From contig QXWX01000173.1 of assembly GCA_009911175.1 (NCBI GenBank), positions 1 to 7,574 on the forward strand: a stretch of DNA of 7,574 nucleotides, in the 5' to 3' direction. Below the pieces are notes generated by a model, which was not told the origin of the DNA, ran no database searches, and saw nothing but the letters and a program-made list of their open reading frames with translations. The stretch is from Lachnospiraceae bacterium (GTDB lineage: Bacteria; Bacillota_A; Clostridia; Lachnospirales; Lachnospiraceae). How positions within the stretch are numbered: the stretch's first letter is position 1; every line of letters starts with the position of its first letter. The position numbers were made by a program, and so were the translations under genes. Shown here piece after piece: positions 6,032 to 7,574 of this stretch.

Positions 6032-6544
6032 ATGAACTGTAAAATAAAAAAGTGGGAATTGACAGACGCAGGCGATTTGGCAAGAGCTCTTTCTAATACA
6101 AAAGTGCAAGACAATCTTCGAGATGGATTGCCTTATCCATATACCGAAAAAGATGGAACAGATTATATTTCTGCAATGCTTTCCGCAGACGAAAATGAAA
6201 CTTTTGCTTTTGCTATTGTGTCAGACAACAAAGTCATTGGAAGTATCGGAGTTTTCCGGCAAGAAAATATACACAGACAAACTGCTGAACTGGGATACTG
6301 TATTGCGGAAGAATACTGGGGAAAGGGAATAATGACCGATGCTGTAAAACAAATATGCAAGTATGTATTTGACAAAAGCGATATTATCCGTATCTATGCT
6401 GAGCCGTTTGCGTACAATACGGCATCTTGCAGAGTGCTTGAAAAGGCGGGGTTTCAATATGAGGGAACATTAAGAAGTAATGCGGTAAAGAATGGTAAAA
6501 TTATTGACATGAAGATGTACTCTTTATTGAAAACGGAGATATAA
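6032..6544 (+). CDS. GNAT-family N-acetyltransferase (RimJ/RimL-like)
   Basis: The 170-residue protein starts after AAGAAAGGAG (6017-6026), which lies 5 nt from the ATG. It contains the GNAT fold in order: N-terminal strand and helix (KWELTDAGDLARALSN, 7-22), YISAM, core strands FAIVSDNKVIGSIGVF (60-75) and AELGYCIAEEYWGKGIMTDA (85-104), in which YWGKGIMT is the acetyl-CoA pyrophosphate-binding loop. Then come IRIYAEPFAYNTASCRVLEKAGFQYEG (119-145) and a final strand DMKMYSLL. The NxAScRvLEKaGF signature is typical of ribosomal-protein/antibiotic acetyltransferases of the RimJ/RimL branch. The acceptor may be a protein N-terminus, an amino acid or an antibiotic; the sequence does not decide. 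The gene is intact, AT-rich like the lipoprotein gene, and is the first gene in the 3' exon of the group II intron. Confidence 0.88.
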   Translation: MNCKIKKWELTDAGDLARALSNTKVQDNLRDGLPYPYTEKDGTDYISAMLSADENETFAFAIVSDNKVIGSIGVFRQENIHRQTAELGYCIAEEYWGKGIMTDAVKQICKYVFDKSDIIRIYAEPFAYNTASCRVLEKAGFQYEGTLRSNAVKNGKIIDMKMYSLLKTEI

Positions 6545-6549
6545 ATTCT

Positions 6550-6642
6550 TTAGGTTAGAATCGATGATGGGGTAAACGAAAAAGCAGTTTTGGCATTCCA
6601 GTGAACTGCCCCTTCGTTTACACCATTTTCGATTTGACCTAA
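6550..6642. repeat. 93-nt imperfect hairpin downstream of the acetyltransferase gene
   Basis: Paired blocks in order are TTAGGT (6550-6555)/ACCTAA (6637-6642), ATCGA-T region (6560-6564/6629-6633), ATGG (6567-6570)/CCAT (6623-6626), GTAAACGAA (6572-6580)/TTCGTTTAC (6613-6621) and GCAGTT (6584-6589)/AACTGC (6604-6609), with a 14-nt loop. No T-run follows on either strand, so it is not a classical intrinsic terminator. A small non-autonomous element (MITE-like) or a structured RNA is possible. It ends 2 nt before GAAC, at which the IS91-type element appears to begin. Confidence 0.6.
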
Positions 6643-6768
6643 TTGAACAAAGTGAGCGTCCGGGTAGCTTCTACCTATGGACTTTCAATCTTTTGTTCTT
6701 GCCCATGATTATACAGGATTTTCTGTGCGGAAGCTATAGAAATCAAGTAATTCCAGATAAATGGGCAT

Positions 6769-6793
6769 AACAATAAAACCTCAAACTTTGAGG
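6769..6793 (-). terminator. Intrinsic terminator of the IS91-type transposase gene
   Basis: On the minus strand CCTCAA-AGT-TTGAGG (6793-6779) forms a tight hairpin followed by TTTTATTG. It lies 30 nt after the transposase stop codon. A short A-run on the plus side makes the minus strand the likely direction. Confidence 0.5.
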
Positions 6794-6822
6794 CTTCAGA
6801 AAACGTATGAAAGAATAAGATT

Positions 6823-7500
6823 TTAACATCTTTGTGGCATTCGAAGCTGTGGTTTTCCAAGATGCCCACCACAGGCTTTACACACACAAATATTTATCCC
6901 ATAAAGCTGTTTTAATATTTCCGGCATTTCCTTACCTCGAAGTTTCGAGAGATACTTTTGGCATCCAAGAAGATTTCGGCACAAAGTAAGTTTCTTGCTT
7001 TTAGTACGGGAGCATAACAAACCATAATGCCGAATCCTGACAAAACGTTTTGGCGGCACATGCATCAGAAACCGTCGTATAAATTCAACACCAGAAAGGA
7101 CCAGTTCTTTCCATTGTCCTTTGTTCCGGTAATCTTTTACATAAAAAGTAATGTTTTCATCATCCATGCAGATGATGCGGTGATTGCTGATGGCAATCCG
7201 ATGGGTGTATTTTCCCAGATAATCAATCACAAACTGTGCGCCGTTAAAAGTTTTCTTACAATAAGGAATCCACTCCGCAGAGTAACAGGAATTAAGCAGT
7301 TCTTTAAATGCATAGTGGTTGCGGTATTTTCCGGCTGTCCCATGAAACTCAAGCTGACCGGTTTCCCAAAGCACTTTCAATTCTTCCATGTATTTTCCAC
7401 GGAATACTTTGGAAATGATCCGGACTGGAAGGAAAAATTCAGTGCCGTTATCCTTCCATTCATTTTTGGGCGTCAATCCTCCGCCGAGCAGTATTGTGTG
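6823..7500 (-). pseudogene. IS91-family (Y2/HUH) transposase, N-terminus missing
   Basis: The open frame reads from HTILLGGGLTPKNEWKDNG (coding from about 7500) to the stop at 6823-6825, about 225 residues. This is the C-terminal half to two-thirds of a protein normally near 400. The last His of the HxHxx metal-binding (HUH) motif is at the very edge and the rest is gone, together with the N-terminal zinc-binding region. Still present are the tyrosine pair YLGKY (codons at 7219-7221 and 7207-7209), which would attack DNA in rolling-circle transposition, as well as THRIAISNHRI, VEFIRRFLMHVPPKRFVRIRHYGLL and a final CKACGG. Without the HUH motif it cannot be active. Upstream on the minus strand the frame continues into unrelated sequence (DCHSI) and stops at 7531-7533. 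A TTG or internal start would give no meaningful product. Family assignment is confident from the block of conserved motifs. Confidence 0.85.
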
Positions 7501-7574
7501 GATACTATGGCAATCTTTACATAGTATCCATTATGACAAGCAAGTAATTATGACACGAAAGTGATAAAACTGTA
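7497..7574. mobile_element. End of a second mobile element interrupting the IS91 transposase (partial)
   Basis: From 7497 the sequence (TGTGGATACTATGG) no longer encodes transposase. A perfect inverted repeat GGATACTATG (7500-7509)/CATAGTATCC (7520-7529) and two direct copies of ATTATGACA (7530-7538 and 7547-7555, 17 bp apart) follow. A TGT start with repeated subterminal sites is reminiscent of IS21-family ends, but no transposase gene is inside the window, so the family is only a guess. Confidence 0.4.
7500..7529. repeat. Perfect 10-bp inverted repeat at the truncation point
   Basis: GGATACTATG and CATAGTATCC are separated by the 10-nt spacer GCAATCTTTA, so the two arms are centred 20 bp (two helical turns) apart. 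The left arm starts exactly where homology to the IS91 transposase ends. It could be a recombinase binding site or a promoter operator of the incoming element; no T-run makes it a terminator. Confidence 0.7.

Larger units (their letters stand above)
6649..7500 (-). mobile_element. IS91-family insertion sequence remnant
   Basis: The block contains a truncated IS91-type transposase gene on the minus strand and its 3' flank. IS91-family elements have no inverted repeats and insert next to a GAAC/GTTC-type tetranucleotide at the end beyond the 3' end of the transposase gene. Here GAAC lies at 6645-6648, and within the following 30 bp is a small hairpin (GGTAG-CTT-CTACC, 6663-6675) as expected of the origin end. 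Read on the minus strand, this hairpin is followed by CGGACGCTCACTTT and GTTC. The other end was lost: the sequence breaks inside the transposase at about 7500. Bases 6676-6822 hold no gene apart from the terminator at 6769-6793. Confidence 0.6.

Noticed and set aside
6550..6642. Long hairpin as an integron attC site
   Set aside because: The required core sites (RYYYAAC and GTTRRRY) are not present at the ends, and no integrase or cassette array is seen.
7027..7524. A 165-codon plus-strand open frame
   Set aside because: It is antisense to the well-conserved IS91 transposase remnant, which explains its openness.

Overview
The window looks like an accessory, decaying stretch of a low- to mid-GC Firmicutes genome, most likely a gut Clostridia/Lachnospiraceae-type organism. 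This rests on strong AGGAGG-type ribosome binding sites, codon use, a holin-like toxin peptide, a BcrA-type ABC transporter, a clostridial-style group II intron and an IS91-family remnant. No rRNA, tRNA or CRISPR array is visible.

Layout. Bases 1-250 hold a small membrane-toxin gene (28 codons) behind a leader hairpin; the usual downstream terminator is cut off after its first arm. A recognisable promoter (258-286) then drives a two-gene ABC exporter: an ATPase (337-1263) with an E-loop in place of the Q-loop, overlapping a six-helix permease (1256-2032). The next gene (2082-2821) resembles alpha/alpha-toroid proteins and is broken by three separate lesions. A 225-bp gap follows; it carries three tandem 11-bp direct repeats that look like a response-regulator site and precedes a VOC/glyoxalase-fold gene (3047-3499). 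The natural start of that gene (3036) is out of frame by what looks like loss of one TATG repeat unit. An AT-rich lipoprotein gene of unknown function follows (3593-4078).

A group II intron (about 4120-5992) sits between the lipoprotein gene and a GNAT acetyltransferase gene (6032-6544), in the direction of transcription. It has a GTGCG 5' end, plausible IBS/EBS pairings, domain V, domain VI with a bulged A, and a reverse transcriptase/maturase without an HNH domain. One extra G at 4737-4740 puts the reverse transcriptase out of frame with its own start. Removing the intron would leave about 80 nt between the lipoprotein and acetyltransferase genes.

The right end is mobile-element debris. 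It contains a 93-nt imperfect hairpin (6550-6642) and an IS91-family element on the minus strand whose transposase keeps the two catalytic tyrosines but is cut through the HUH motif. At the cut is a new sequence with a perfect 10-bp inverted repeat and repeated ATTATGACA, probably the end of another element that runs out of the window.

I see no clearly new multi-gene system. The most interesting items are the repeat-mediated loss of the VOC start, the 11-bp operator-like repeats, the single-base lesion in the intron's reverse transcriptase, and the unexplained hairpins at 6550 and 7500. Several lesions lie in short repeats or homopolymers, so sequencing or assembly error must be considered alongside real decay.
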